Shown here: in pieces, positions 7,413-16,940 of the stretch
Layout of the letters: every line of letters begins with the position of its first letter
Numbering within the stretch: position 1 is the first letter of the stretch
The notes under the pieces: generated by a model
Databases searched by the model: none
Told to the model about the DNA's origin: nothing
The model's input: only the letters and a program-made list of their open reading frames with translations
Assembly (NCBI RefSeq): GCF_003731765.1
Contig: NZ_MOAL01000004.1
Coordinates: 1,550,001 to 1,614,000, forward strand
DNA length: 64,000 nucleotides
Source: Pseudomonas chlororaphis
GTDB lineage: Bacteria > Pseudomonadota > Gammaproteobacteria > Pseudomonadales > Pseudomonadaceae
Direction of reading: 5' to 3'
Program-made: the position numbers and the translations under genes

Positions 7413-7904
7413 ATGGACGATGTACAGCAACTGGGCGAAATGCTCAGGCACTACGCGCAAAGCGAAGCCCACAAGAAGCAAGTATTCGATACCCAGTTCC
7501 AGGCCTGGGGCACCCGCATCGGCGAGCTGTTCGGGCTGAGCGAACAATGGCTGGCACCGGTGCGCATGCCCGGCCTGCTGGAGTTCAGCCGCGACCCCTA
7601 TGTGGCGTGCAGTGTCGGTTCGGCGCCGGAGGCCTCGATCTTCAAGACCGAGAAGCTGACCATCCAGATTGCCGGCAAAACCGTGGAAATCGTCCCGGAA
7701 GTGATGGGCACCAACGGCCAGATCGCACTGGCGGTGATGGGCCTGACCGCCGCCCGTTATGGCAGCGTGTCCCTGGTGTTCGACGCCACCGGCATCTGGC
7801 AATGGCGCAAGACCAACGGCCTGCAGCCGCCGGACACCTTTGTCTTTGATGCCAATTTCCTGGCCTCGCAACTGCAAAGCCTGATCCCCCGCGAACGCAG
7901 CTAG
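7413..7904 (+). CDS. Hypothetical protein
   Basis: A 163-residue soluble protein. The first 45 residues are helical (MDDVQQLGEMLRHYAQ...), followed by a strand-rich domain (LTIQIAGKTVEIVPEVMGTNGQIAL, YGSVSLVFDATGIWQW). The ATG at 7413 has TTGAGGAAT upstream at suitable spacing and is preferred to the ATG five codons earlier. Codon use matches the host. I do not recognise the family. It is convergent with the lipoprotein gene at 7920, only 15 bp away. Confidence 0.7.
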   Translation: MDDVQQLGEMLRHYAQSEAHKKQVFDTQFQAWGTRIGELFGLSEQWLAPVRMPGLLEFSRDPYVACSVGSAPEASIFKTEKLTIQIAGKTVEIVPEVMGTNGQIALAVMGLTAARYGSVSLVFDATGIWQWRKTNGLQPPDTFVFDANFLASQLQSLIPRERS

Positions 7905-7919
7905 CCCGGTCTGGCGTTC

Positions 7920-8309
7920 TCAGTCAGGCGTCAACACACGCAGTGGGTAGTGGCGCTCGGCAACCTGCCCGGTGCATTGGGTGCCGGCCGTCATGCCATA
8001 CACCGTGAAGGCATAGTCGCCGGCTGTGGTCGGGCGGCCGCTGAGCTCGGCATCCCCTTCATCGGGCCGATAGGTCAGCGTCAGGCCAGGGGGCAAGGGC
8101 GTCTTCGGGTCGACGTAGAGGCCGGTCGGCCGCCCCCCCGTTAGCGTCAAGCGAATGGCCAGCGCTTGCCCCTGGAGCACCGGGGGCAGTTGCGCGGGTT
8201 CGAGTGTCGGGCTGCTGCGCAGATAGCAGCCGGGCAGAAAGGCCAACGCACAGCCATTGAGGCTCAGGGCCAGGCCGGTGATGGCAAGCGCCGTCAGCAA
8301 GGTACGCAT
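7920..8309 (-). CDS. Putative lipoprotein with Ig-like domain
   Basis: A 129-residue protein with a lipoprotein signal peptide: MRTLL start, hydrophobic core LTALAITGLALS, lipobox LNGC with the modified Cys at residue 20. The mature part resembles a single bacterial Ig-like (He_PIG) module: LPPGLTLTYRPDEG, ELSGRPTTAGDYAFTV. Two further Cys residues could form a disulfide. The role is unknown, probably at the inner face of the outer membrane. Confidence 0.75.
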   Translation of the reverse strand: MRTLLTALAITGLALSLNGCALAFLPGCYLRSSPTLEPAQLPPVLQGQALAIRLTLTGGRPTGLYVDPKTPLPPGLTLTYRPDEGDAELSGRPTTAGDYAFTVYGMTAGTQCTGQVAERHYPLRVLTPD

Positions 8310-8403
8310 GGCACAGAACTCAGCAGGGGTGGGCGCGGCATGCTAAAGCACGGGCCTCGGGCTGACCAGGGTTGCCGCGCCACCCAGCGTTCCCGCTTGT
8401 GCC

Positions 8404-8622
8404 TCAGGCCTCGATCTCACCCCAGCCCGGACGGGGCGCGGGCGGTGCCACGGCCTGGACCTTGCGCCCGGTGGCCAGCTCGACCCGGCGCGCCACGTCC
8501 GGGTCGTCGGCAAAGGGCAGCAGGCTGGCCTCTTCCAGGTGTTGCGGGCTGTGCCGGGCCAGGCAGTACTCGACGATCAGGTACAGGCTGGCCACCCCCA
8601 GCAGGTTGAGTAACGCGTCCAT
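8404..8622 (-). CDS. Small membrane protein linked to orphan CcoN
   Basis: A 72-residue protein with one N-terminal membrane segment (LLNLLGVASLYLIVEYCLA) and a soluble tail ending PRPGWGEIEA. It starts 24 bp after the ccoN-like gene stops and is probably cotranscribed. Pseudomonas aeruginosa has a small gene next to ccoN4 (PA4133-PA4134, from memory), so this is probably its counterpart. It is not a CcoQ by sequence. It may be an accessory subunit of the oxidase isoform. Confidence 0.7.
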   Translation of the reverse strand: MDALLNLLGVASLYLIVEYCLARHSPQHLEEASLLPFADDPDVARRVELATGRKVQAVAPPAPRPGWGEIEA

Positions 8623-8646
8623 GTGCTTCGTTCCTCCAGGGTCGGT

Positions 8647-10074
<1,428 letters not shown>

Positions 10075-10178
10075 GGTCAATGCTTCCACGGTTGCGAAGT
10101 CTTGCCAGGCCACCCGGTCTGGCACGAGGCGCACTGTAGAAAGCCGGGCAAAAACAAAACAGGCTCAGAAAAACGGCA

Positions 10179-10197
10179 TTAATGCGGATCAGATCCG
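10179..10197. promoter_or_regulatory. Candidate ANR-like box and overlapping palindrome
   Basis: TTAAT-GCGG-ATCAG (10179-10192) matches the ANR/FNR consensus TTGAT-N4-ATCAA at 8 of 10 positions. The perfect palindrome CGGATC-A-GATCCG (10185-10197) overlaps it. Both lie in the 265-bp region between the divergent ccoN-like and nirA-like genes. The shorter string GCGGATCAGAT recurs upstream of ccoG. Confidence 0.4.
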
Positions 10198-10339
10198 TGG
10201 CCTGTCCACAGCTATGGGGCAGTGTCTGATATGGTTTTTTCGTCTTTACCTGAATCTGTAACCACCTGAGCCGCAGGTGCATAGTCGCCCCCTCGTACAA
10301 CGCGCCGCAGAGCACGATCAGCACTGATGAGGTAGGCCC

Positions 10340-12013
10340 ATGTATCAATACGACGACTATGACCGCGCCCTGGTCTTTGAACGGGTGGCGCAGTTTCGCG
10401 ATCAGGTCGAACGCTTCCAGGCGGGGCAACTGAGTGAGGAAGAGTTCTTGCCGCTGCGCCTGCAGAACGGCCTGTACATGCAAAAGCATGCCTACATGCT
10501 GCGGGTGGCGATCCCCTACGGCACCCTGAGCGCCACGCAGATGCGCACCCTGGCCGGCATCGCTCGGGACTACGACCGTGGCTACGGGCACTTCACCACC
10601 CGGCAGAACCTGCAGTTCAACTGGATCGAGCTGGACCAGGTGCCGGACATCCTCGAGCGCCTGGCCCAGGTGCAGATGCACGCCATCCAGACCTCCGGCA
10701 ACTGCGTGCGCAACATCACCACTGAAGCCTTCGCCGGGGTCGCCGCCGATGAGTTGCTGGACCCGCGCCCCCTGGCCGAGATCCTGCGCCAGTGGTCGAC
10801 CATCAACCCGGAATTTCTCTTCCTGCCACGCAAATTCAAGATCGCCATCTGCTCCGCCGAGCAGGACCGGGCGGCGATCATGATGCACGACATCGGCCTC
10901 TATCTTTACCGAGACGCCGAGGGCCAGATGCTGCTGCGGATGATGGTCGGCGGCGGCCTGGGGCGCACGCCGATCCTCGGTTTGCAGATCCGTGAAGGCT
11001 TGCCCTGGCAGCACTTGCTGTCCTACGTCGAGGCGGTGTTGCGGGTCTACAACCGCCACGGCCGGCGCGACAACAAGTACAAGGCGCGGATCAAGATTCT
11101 GGTCAAAGCCCTGGGCATCGAGGCCTTTGCCGCAGAAGTGGAGGAGGAGTGGCAGCACCTCAAGGACGGCCCGGCCCAACTCACCGACGACGAGTACCGG
11201 CGCGTGGCCGATGCCTTTGTGATGCCGGCCTACCAACGCCTGTCCGACACTGACCTGGAGTACGGCAGCCGCCTGGCTGAGCACCCGGACTTTGCCCGCT
11301 GGGTGGCGCGCAACGTGCAGTCGCACAAGGTGCCGGGCTACGTCAGCGTGGTGCTGTCCACCAAGCCCGGCATCAGCGCGCCACCGGGGGACGTCAGCGC
11401 CGAGCAGATGGACGCGGTGGCCGACTGGTCCGAGCAGTTCGGTTTTGGCGAAATCCGCATCGCCCATGAGCAGAACATCGTCTTGCCCGACGTGCCCAAG
11501 TCGAGGCTGTTCGCCTTGTGGCAACAGGCTTGCGAACAGGGCCTGGGCAGCGCCAATGTCGGCTTGCTGACCGACATCATCGCTTGCCCCGGCGGCGACT
11601 TCTGCGCCCTGGCCAACGCCAAGTCGATCCCCATCGCCCAGGCCATCCAGCAGCGCTTTGACAACCTGGATTACCTCCACGACCTGGGGGACATCAGCTT
11701 GAACATCTCCGGCTGCATCAACGCCTGCGGCCATCATCACATCGGCAATATCGGTATCCTTGGCGTCGATAAAAACGGCAGCGAGTGGTACCAGGTCACC
11801 CTCGGCGGCGCCCAGGGCAAGGCCAGCAGCCTGGGCAAAGTGATAGGGCCGTCTTTCAGCGCGGCGCAAATCCCCCAGGTGATCGAGCGCATCATCGGCA
11901 CCTTTGTCCGCTACCGGGAAAGCGACGAGCTGTTTATCGACACCCTGCAGCGCATCGGCCTGGAGCCGTTCAAGGAGCGGGTCTACCCCAAGGCGCTGGA
12001 GGCTTCGGCATGA
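10340..12013 (+). CDS. Nitrite/sulfite reductase, siroheme and [4Fe-4S] type
   Basis: A 557-residue assimilatory nitrite/sulfite reductase hemoprotein. It has the two ferredoxin-like domains and the coupled siroheme/[4Fe-4S] site: Cys416 and Cys422 (ACPGGDFC) with Cys459 and Cys463 (SGCINACG). Substrate-binding Arg-rich segments such as RQNLQFNW near residue 89 are also present. It acts in the cytoplasm, reducing sulfite to sulfide or nitrite to ammonia with six electrons. GATGAGGT precedes the ATG. The next gene overlaps by ATGA and encodes DUF934, its usual partner. The neighbouring orphan ccoN places it in the PA4130-like locus of P. aeruginosa. Confidence 0.92.
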   Translation: MYQYDDYDRALVFERVAQFRDQVERFQAGQLSEEEFLPLRLQNGLYMQKHAYMLRVAIPYGTLSATQMRTLAGIARDYDRGYGHFTTRQNLQFNWIELDQVPDILERLAQVQMHAIQTSGNCVRNITTEAFAGVAADELLDPRPLAEILRQWSTINPEFLFLPRKFKIAICSAEQDRAAIMMHDIGLYLYRDAEGQMLLRMMVGGGLGRTPILGLQIREGLPWQHLLSYVEAVLRVYNRHGRRDNKYKARIKILVKALGIEAFAAEVEEEWQHLKDGPAQLTDDEYRRVADAFVMPAYQRLSDTDLEYGSRLAEHPDFARWVARNVQSHKVPGYVSVVLSTKPGISAPPGDVSAEQMDAVADWSEQFGFGEIRIAHEQNIVLPDVPKSRLFALWQQACEQGLGSANVGLLTDIIACPGGDFCALANAKSIPIAQAIQQRFDNLDYLHDLGDISLNISGCINACGHHHIGNIGILGVDKNGSEWYQVTLGGAQGKASSLGKVIGPSFSAAQIPQVIERIIGTFVRYRESDELFIDTLQRIGLEPFKERVYPKALEASA

Positions 12014-12528
12014 ACAACCTGTTGCGCATACAGGACGGCGCCGCCACGCGGGTCGAGGATGACCCCTGGACCCTGGTTCGCGAGCGGCCAAACGATGAGC
12101 AGAGCGAGCTGCCGGGTGAACTGCCCGGGGGCCCGCTGATCCTGCCCCTGGCCCTGTGGCTGCAGCGCCGCATCGAGCAGCATCCGGCACGGGACGGTGT
12201 GTGGCTGGGGCCCGACGATGAGGTGGAACGCCTCACGCCCTGGTTCGAGCAGGCGGCGCTGATCGCCCTGGACTTCCCCAGCTTTCGCGACGGCCGCGCC
12301 TACAGCCAGGCCTATCTGCTGCGTACGCGCCTGGGCTGGAGCGGCGAGCTGCGGGCCATTGGTGATGTGCTGCGGGACCAACTCAGCCATATGCGCCAAT
12401 GCGGTTTCGACAGTTTTGCGGTGCGCGCCGACAAGTGCGCCGACGACGCTCTCAAGGGCCTGGCCGGCATGAGCGTGCTTTACGGCCGTTCGGTGATCGA
12501 ACCCAGGCCGTTGTTCCGCCGGCGTTGA
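12010..12528 (+). CDS. DUF934 family protein
   Basis: A 172-residue DUF934 protein, a usual companion of siroheme sulfite/nitrite reductases (COG3749). Conserved elements include ALWLQRRIEQH (about residue 47), ALIALDFPSFRDGRAYSQA (about 85) and LRAIGDVLRDQL (about 115). It overlaps the reductase gene by four bases (ATGA), so translation is probably coupled. Its exact function is not established; a role in assimilatory sulfate or nitrite reduction is inferred from context. Confidence 0.92.
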   Translation: MNNLLRIQDGAATRVEDDPWTLVRERPNDEQSELPGELPGGPLILPLALWLQRRIEQHPARDGVWLGPDDEVERLTPWFEQAALIALDFPSFRDGRAYSQAYLLRTRLGWSGELRAIGDVLRDQLSHMRQCGFDSFAVRADKCADDALKGLAGMSVLYGRSVIEPRPLFRRR

Positions 12529-12625
12529 GCCCGCGTCACAGCCCATACCCCGCAATGATGTCATTTTGCTATATTGGCGCCCGGCCGAAGGACGGCCGCG
12601 TGCAAGACACATAGGGAAATGAGGG

Positions 12626-13600
12626 ATGGCTGTGACGTTCGGTAAAAAAATACTCTGCTTGCTATCGCTCTCGGTGCTGCTGGCGCTGTGGGGCGGCTAC
12701 TTCTACCTCTACAGCGAAGTCGAAGACGGTCGCCTGGGGAGCTTTTTTGACAGTGGCGCGTCCTGCGGTCACCCGTTGCCCAGTGACCAGCAGTTTTTCA
12801 AGAAGGACCACCTGGCATTGTTCCTGAGCAACACCGCCCAAGGCACCTTCTCGCTGTCGGGCGTGGTCAATGTCTCCGAACGCACCTTCAACCGCTACGA
12901 GCTGGGCAAATATGAATTGCGCCTGCGGCTCGAGCGTCTGCAAACCTCAGCGTCCGACGTGCTGCTGATCCCGGAAGAGGTCAGGCTCAAGCCGCTGATC
13001 CGCAACTTCGCCGGCCCCAACCGCAACGCCAGCAGCGAACTGGAACCGCGGGCGATCCGCTTGGCCGGTAAGGCCACGGCCTTTCCCTTCGACACCTATC
13101 AATACGGCTACCGCCCGGTGCTGTACATCCTCAAGGGCAACGAGCAGATCGACCTGAAGTTCCGCCACGTGACCACCACCACGGACCTGTCGAACAGCTT
13201 CACCGCCACCCAGAAGCACTCGCCGCTGGCCTATTTCAACGGCAACCACAGCGGCCTGGCCGAAAGCGACTATCCGCCCTACAGCAACCAGGAATGCGCC
13301 CTGACCATCGAGCGTAAAAGCTCGATCAAGTGGATGGTGTTCTTGCTGCTGTTGGTGATCTGCCTGCCGCTGCTGCATGCCTGCTATCGCGACGAGCCGG
13401 CCATCGACTTCCTCGCGACCCTGCTCGGTGTAGCGGCCATCCGCGTGTTCCTGGTGGGGCCGCTGGACGACTTCCAGCTGTATGGCATCGACTTCGCGTT
13501 TGGCGCGGTGCTGATCCTGGTGGGCACTGTGTCCCTGCTCAAGGCCATGCGCATCAGCACCCTGCGTGATCGGGCGGCACGAACGGGGTCGACGTGGTGA
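12626..13600 (+). CDS. DUF4436-like membrane protein
   Basis: A 324-residue protein with an N-terminal membrane segment (ILCLLSLSVLLALWGGYFYLY), a periplasmic domain of about 200 residues, and three C-terminal membrane segments from about residue 232. The periplasmic part has AFPFDTYQYGYRP near 150, which matches the DUF4436 pattern (FPFDxY). Function unknown. The start is uncertain: the ATG at 12626 lies right after GAGGG, and the GTG at 12632 would have better spacing. Confidence 0.7.
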   Translation: MAVTFGKKILCLLSLSVLLALWGGYFYLYSEVEDGRLGSFFDSGASCGHPLPSDQQFFKKDHLALFLSNTAQGTFSLSGVVNVSERTFNRYELGKYELRLRLERLQTSASDVLLIPEEVRLKPLIRNFAGPNRNASSELEPRAIRLAGKATAFPFDTYQYGYRPVLYILKGNEQIDLKFRHVTTTTDLSNSFTATQKHSPLAYFNGNHSGLAESDYPPYSNQECALTIERKSSIKWMVFLLLLVICLPLLHACYRDEPAIDFLATLLGVAAIRVFLVGPLDDFQLYGIDFAFGAVLILVGTVSLLKAMRISTLRDRAARTGSTW

Positions 13601-13628
13601 GTGGGTCGCCGCGTGGGAGCAGGGCGCT

Positions 13629-15995
13629 TTACTGCAATGCCGGGTCCCCTGGATTGAGCTGCTTCCAGCCTTGCAGCAGCACCTGGGCCTTGGGTTCCTG
13701 GCCGCTCTCCAGGTAGTACTGGATCAGGGTCAAGCGCGCGTCGCGTTGGGTCGGGTGTTGTTGCAGCAGCTGTTCCAGTTGGCGGCAGGCGGCGTCCACC
13801 TGGCCATTGCCGTGCAAGGCCACGGCCAGTACGTAGGCGTATTGCGGGTTTTGCGGTTCCAGCTCCACGGCCCGGGTCAGGGCGGTCATGGCCTGGGCGG
13901 TGTGGCCGGCGCGCACCAGGGCCAGCCCTTGGGTGTGTTGCAGTAGGGCGGAATCACCGTGGGCCTTGAGCGCTTCGGCCAGCAGTTGCTGCGCCTCGCC
14001 CTGGCGGCCTTGGCCCTCCAGCCATTGCCCCAGGGTCACCAGGGCCGGGAAGAAGTTCGGGTCGCGCAGCAGCGCCGCCCGTAGCAGCGGTTCGACGTCG
14101 GCGCTGCGCCCGTTGGCTTGGTACAGCATGGCCAGGTTGAGGTTGGCCTCGGCCCGTTCCAGCAGGCTGGATTGCACGGTCTCGTATTCGCCAATCGCTC
14201 GCTTCCAGGGCTCCTGGGCCGGGCCCAGGCCGTTGCGTGCGGCGCCGAGCAAATCCCGAGCGGCGGCGATGCGCACTGCCTTGACCGGGTCGTCCAGCAA
14301 CGGGGTGAGCAGGGCGGTGCGCTCCGGTGGTGGCAGCAGTGCACTGATGGCGCGCGCGGCGCTTTCCCGCACTTGCGGTTCACCATGGCCCAGGTCCTTG
14401 CGGGCCAGGCTCAGGGCTTGGGCACTGGGGTAACCCGGCAGTTCGCCGAGCAGGGTGGCGCGCTGAATGGCTGGCAGGTTACTGCGTTGCAGCTGTTCAT
14501 ACAGGGCCTGGGCCGCGCCCGGGCGACCGCCGCGGATCAGCCACAGGCTTTCGTCGTAGCGCGGGGCTTGGGGCGTGTCGTGCTGGCTCCAGAGCTTGAA
14601 TTGCTCGCTGATCTTGTCGCCCTCGCGGCCCTGGTGGCAGCTCAGGCAGGCGTCCGGGGTGCCGAGCTTTTTCGCCCGCAGCGGGTTGGGCAAGCTGAAG
14701 CTGTGGTCATGGCGATAGTCGTTGCCCATGTAGACCTTGCCGGGCATGTGGCAATCCACGCACTGCGACCCCGGCTGGCCCTGGACGTGGCGATGGTGCT
14801 CGGGGGCGTCATAGTTCTTGGCTTGCAGGCCCTTGCCGTCGATGCCGTCCACAGTGCTTTTGCCGGCGCTGTTGTGGCATTGCAGGCAAACGCCGTTGCC
14901 AGGAGCCTTGAGCTGGGTGCTGTGGGGGTTGTGGCAGTTGCTGCAACGCACGCCCTTGTCGAACATTTTGCTTTGCAGAAAGGAGCCGTGCTCGAACACC
15001 TCTTCCTGGATCTTGCCGTCCAGGGCATAGAGTTCCCGGGTCAGGGGGCTGGGCAGGTAGTCGTCCATCAGGCGCTTGCCGACCGTGAAGCCGTCCCCCA
15101 GGGGCGCGCGCCGGGCGTGGCAGCGAGCGCAGGTTTCGATCTCGGTGGTGGCGTTGCGGTCCTTGAGGTCCACGGCGAAACCGGCGTGGGGCAGCGTTTT
15201 TTTTGCCGCGCTCCAGGCCAGGTGATTGGAGGCCGGCCCGTGGCAGGCCTGGCAGCCGACCCCGAGGCTGTTCCACTGGCTATCGAAGCGGTTGGTGGTG
15301 GCGTCGAAATGGCGCTGGTAGCCGGTGGTGTGACATTCCACGCACATGAAGTTGGCGTTCTGGTTCGGCTGGCTCCAGTGCAGCGGGTCCTTGAAGTTCA
15401 CGCCCTGGCCCGGGTAGAGGTGGAACCAGCGGTTTTTCTCGGTATCCCAGGCGATGCCAAGGGCCTGCAAACGGCCGTCGCCGACGTCGATCAGGTACTG
15501 CTGCAACGGCGCGATGCCAAAGGCATAGGCCACTTTGAAGTCGGCGTTGCGGCCATCTTTGCCCGGGGTGTTGACCCAGAACTCATCGCCCCGGCGCAGG
15601 AAGCGCGTGGTCTCGCCTTCAGCCTTGAAGGTCTGGTCGTTGAAGTTCGCCAGCACGCTCTGGGGACTGGCTTCTTGCATCGCCAGTTGGTGGTGCGAGC
15701 CTTGCCAATCCTTCACCGGCTGGCTGTGACAGCCCTGGCATTGTTGTTCATCGACCATCTGCGCCGCTGGCAAGGCTGGTGCGAGGGGCGGGCTGGGTTT
15801 GGCCGGCAGGCTGGCCTGCACCGGCGCCGGGGGCGGCAGGGTGCTCGGCAACGGTGCGCTGCGGGTGAGGAACCAGCCCAGTGCGGCAAGGGCCAGCACC
15901 AGCAGCGCGGCGCTCAAGGGAAAGGCAAAACGGGTGAAAAATCCAGGAACGGCATCAGGTGTCGGGGGGATGGTTGGGCTGTTCTTTCTGCGCAT
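13629..15995 (-). CDS. Membrane-anchored octaheme cytochrome c with HEAT/TPR tail
   Basis: A 788-residue protein with an N-terminal membrane anchor (about residues 20-42) and a Pro/Ala-rich linker. The cytochrome domain carries eight CXXCH heme sites: CQGCH, CVECH, CQACH, CARCH, CSNCH, CLQCH, CVDCH and CLSCH. A HEAT-like helical stretch (about 500-600) and TPR repeats (about 610-780) follow. The heme domain resembles the cytochrome c554/NrfA-like multiheme superfamily. It should lie in the periplasm, tethered to the inner membrane, and move electrons or reduce an unknown substrate. The start at 15995 is preferred; a TTG at 16013 would add six residues. No other electron-transfer genes are adjacent. 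Confidence 0.88.
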   Translation of the reverse strand: MRRKNSPTIPPTPDAVPGFFTRFAFPLSAALLVLALAALGWFLTRSAPLPSTLPPPAPVQASLPAKPSPPLAPALPAAQMVDEQQCQGCHSQPVKDWQGSHHQLAMQEASPQSVLANFNDQTFKAEGETTRFLRRGDEFWVNTPGKDGRNADFKVAYAFGIAPLQQYLIDVGDGRLQALGIAWDTEKNRWFHLYPGQGVNFKDPLHWSQPNQNANFMCVECHTTGYQRHFDATTNRFDSQWNSLGVGCQACHGPASNHLAWSAAKKTLPHAGFAVDLKDRNATTEIETCARCHARRAPLGDGFTVGKRLMDDYLPSPLTRELYALDGKIQEEVFEHGSFLQSKMFDKGVRCSNCHNPHSTQLKAPGNGVCLQCHNSAGKSTVDGIDGKGLQAKNYDAPEHHRHVQGQPGSQCVDCHMPGKVYMGNDYRHDHSFSLPNPLRAKKLGTPDACLSCHQGREGDKISEQFKLWSQHDTPQAPRYDESLWLIRGGRPGAAQALYEQLQRSNLPAIQRATLLGELPGYPSAQALSLARKDLGHGEPQVRESAARAISALLPPPERTALLTPLLDDPVKAVRIAAARDLLGAARNGLGPAQEPWKRAIGEYETVQSSLLERAEANLNLAMLYQANGRSADVEPLLRAALLRDPNFFPALVTLGQWLEGQGRQGEAQQLLAEALKAHGDSALLQHTQGLALVRAGHTAQAMTALTRAVELEPQNPQYAYVLAVALHGNGQVDAACRQLEQLLQQHPTQRDARLTLIQYYLESGQEPKAQVLLQGWKQLNPGDPALQ

Positions 15996-16210
15996 TAAGG
16001 CATCCGTATCCAAGGGCAGCAGGCTGCCAACTACGCCATCCGGCTGGGTGCAGCTTTGACGTGGTCTGCGGGTCTGTCAAATCACCGAGTGTGAGTGGCT
16101 TCCCGAAGCGCGACAAAGATTGCCGGCGAGGGCGGCAAACCGTCGAGCTTTGGCTATACCTGTAACTCCCATTAGCCAGTCTTTGGCGGCGTCACCGACA
16201 GGAGTTACCT

Positions 16211-16882
16211 ATGAAGCTTGCATTGACGTTAAGCGCGCTGTGCCTCGCCACCCTCGGGGTCGCCGGGTGCTCCAGCAACGTGACTCAACCAGACGAGTAT
16301 TCCGGTTTTCTAAAGGACTACAGCCGGCTCAAGGAGGCCAAGTCGCCTTCCGGGGTGGAAGTGATGCGTTGGGTCGACCCCAAGCTCAACGTCAAGCAGT
16401 TCACCAGCGTGTACATCGAGCCCACCCAGTTCTATCCGCAACCCCAGCCCACCGCCAAGATCCCTCAAACCACCTTGTCCAACATCACCCGTTACTACGA
16501 CCAGGCGCTGCAACGCGAGCTGAGCAAATCCTTGCCGCTGGCCACGGGCCCCGGGCCGGGCGTGATTGTGGTGCGGGCGGCGATCACGGCGGTCAGCAGC
16601 AAGACTGAAGGCCTCAAGCCCTATGAAGTGATTCCCATCGCCCTGGTGGCCGCGGCAGTGAGCACCGCCAGCGGCATTCGCGACCAGGAAACCACCCTGG
16701 CCACCGAAGCGGTGTTTCTCAATGGCGGCAGTAACGCCGTAGTGGCCCAAGTGGTGCGCAAAGGCACCGGCAAACCCCTGGAGAACGACACCCAGGTGCT
16801 CAAGGCCGATGACGTGAAAGGCGTGATCGATGGCTGGGCCTCGGACTTGCACCAGTCCTACCTCAAGCTCAAGGGCAACTAA
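16211..16882 (+). CDS. DUF3313 family lipoprotein
   Basis: A 223-residue lipoprotein with signal peptide MKLALTLSALCLATLG and lipobox VAGC (Cys20). The mature domain is DUF3313: YSGFLKDYSRL near 30, VMRWVDP near 50, VYIEPTQFYPQP near 65, and a C-terminal DGWASDLHQSYLKL helix. Its role is unknown. It is a single gene in the opposite direction to both neighbours, with an AGGAG-type site before the ATG and a hairpin after the stop. Confidence 0.9.
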   Translation: MKLALTLSALCLATLGVAGCSSNVTQPDEYSGFLKDYSRLKEAKSPSGVEVMRWVDPKLNVKQFTSVYIEPTQFYPQPQPTAKIPQTTLSNITRYYDQALQRELSKSLPLATGPGPGVIVVRAAITAVSSKTEGLKPYEVIPIALVAAAVSTASGIRDQETTLATEAVFLNGGSNAVVAQVVRKGTGKPLENDTQVLKADDVKGVIDGWASDLHQSYLKLKGN

Positions 16883-16883
16883 G

Positions 16884-16940
16884 CTCGGCCCGGTTCCGGG
16901 CCGAGATCTTCCAGGGCAGCGGCTACATCGCTGCCCTGGT
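16884..16940. terminator. Two hairpins between convergent genes
   Basis: CTCGGCCCGG/CCGGGCCGAG (16884-16905) follows the DUF3313 gene. CCAGGGCAGC/GCTGCCCTGG (about 16911-16939) reaches the end of the convergent membrane-protein gene. Neither has a strong T-tract, but together they probably form a bidirectional transcription stop. Confidence 0.55.
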
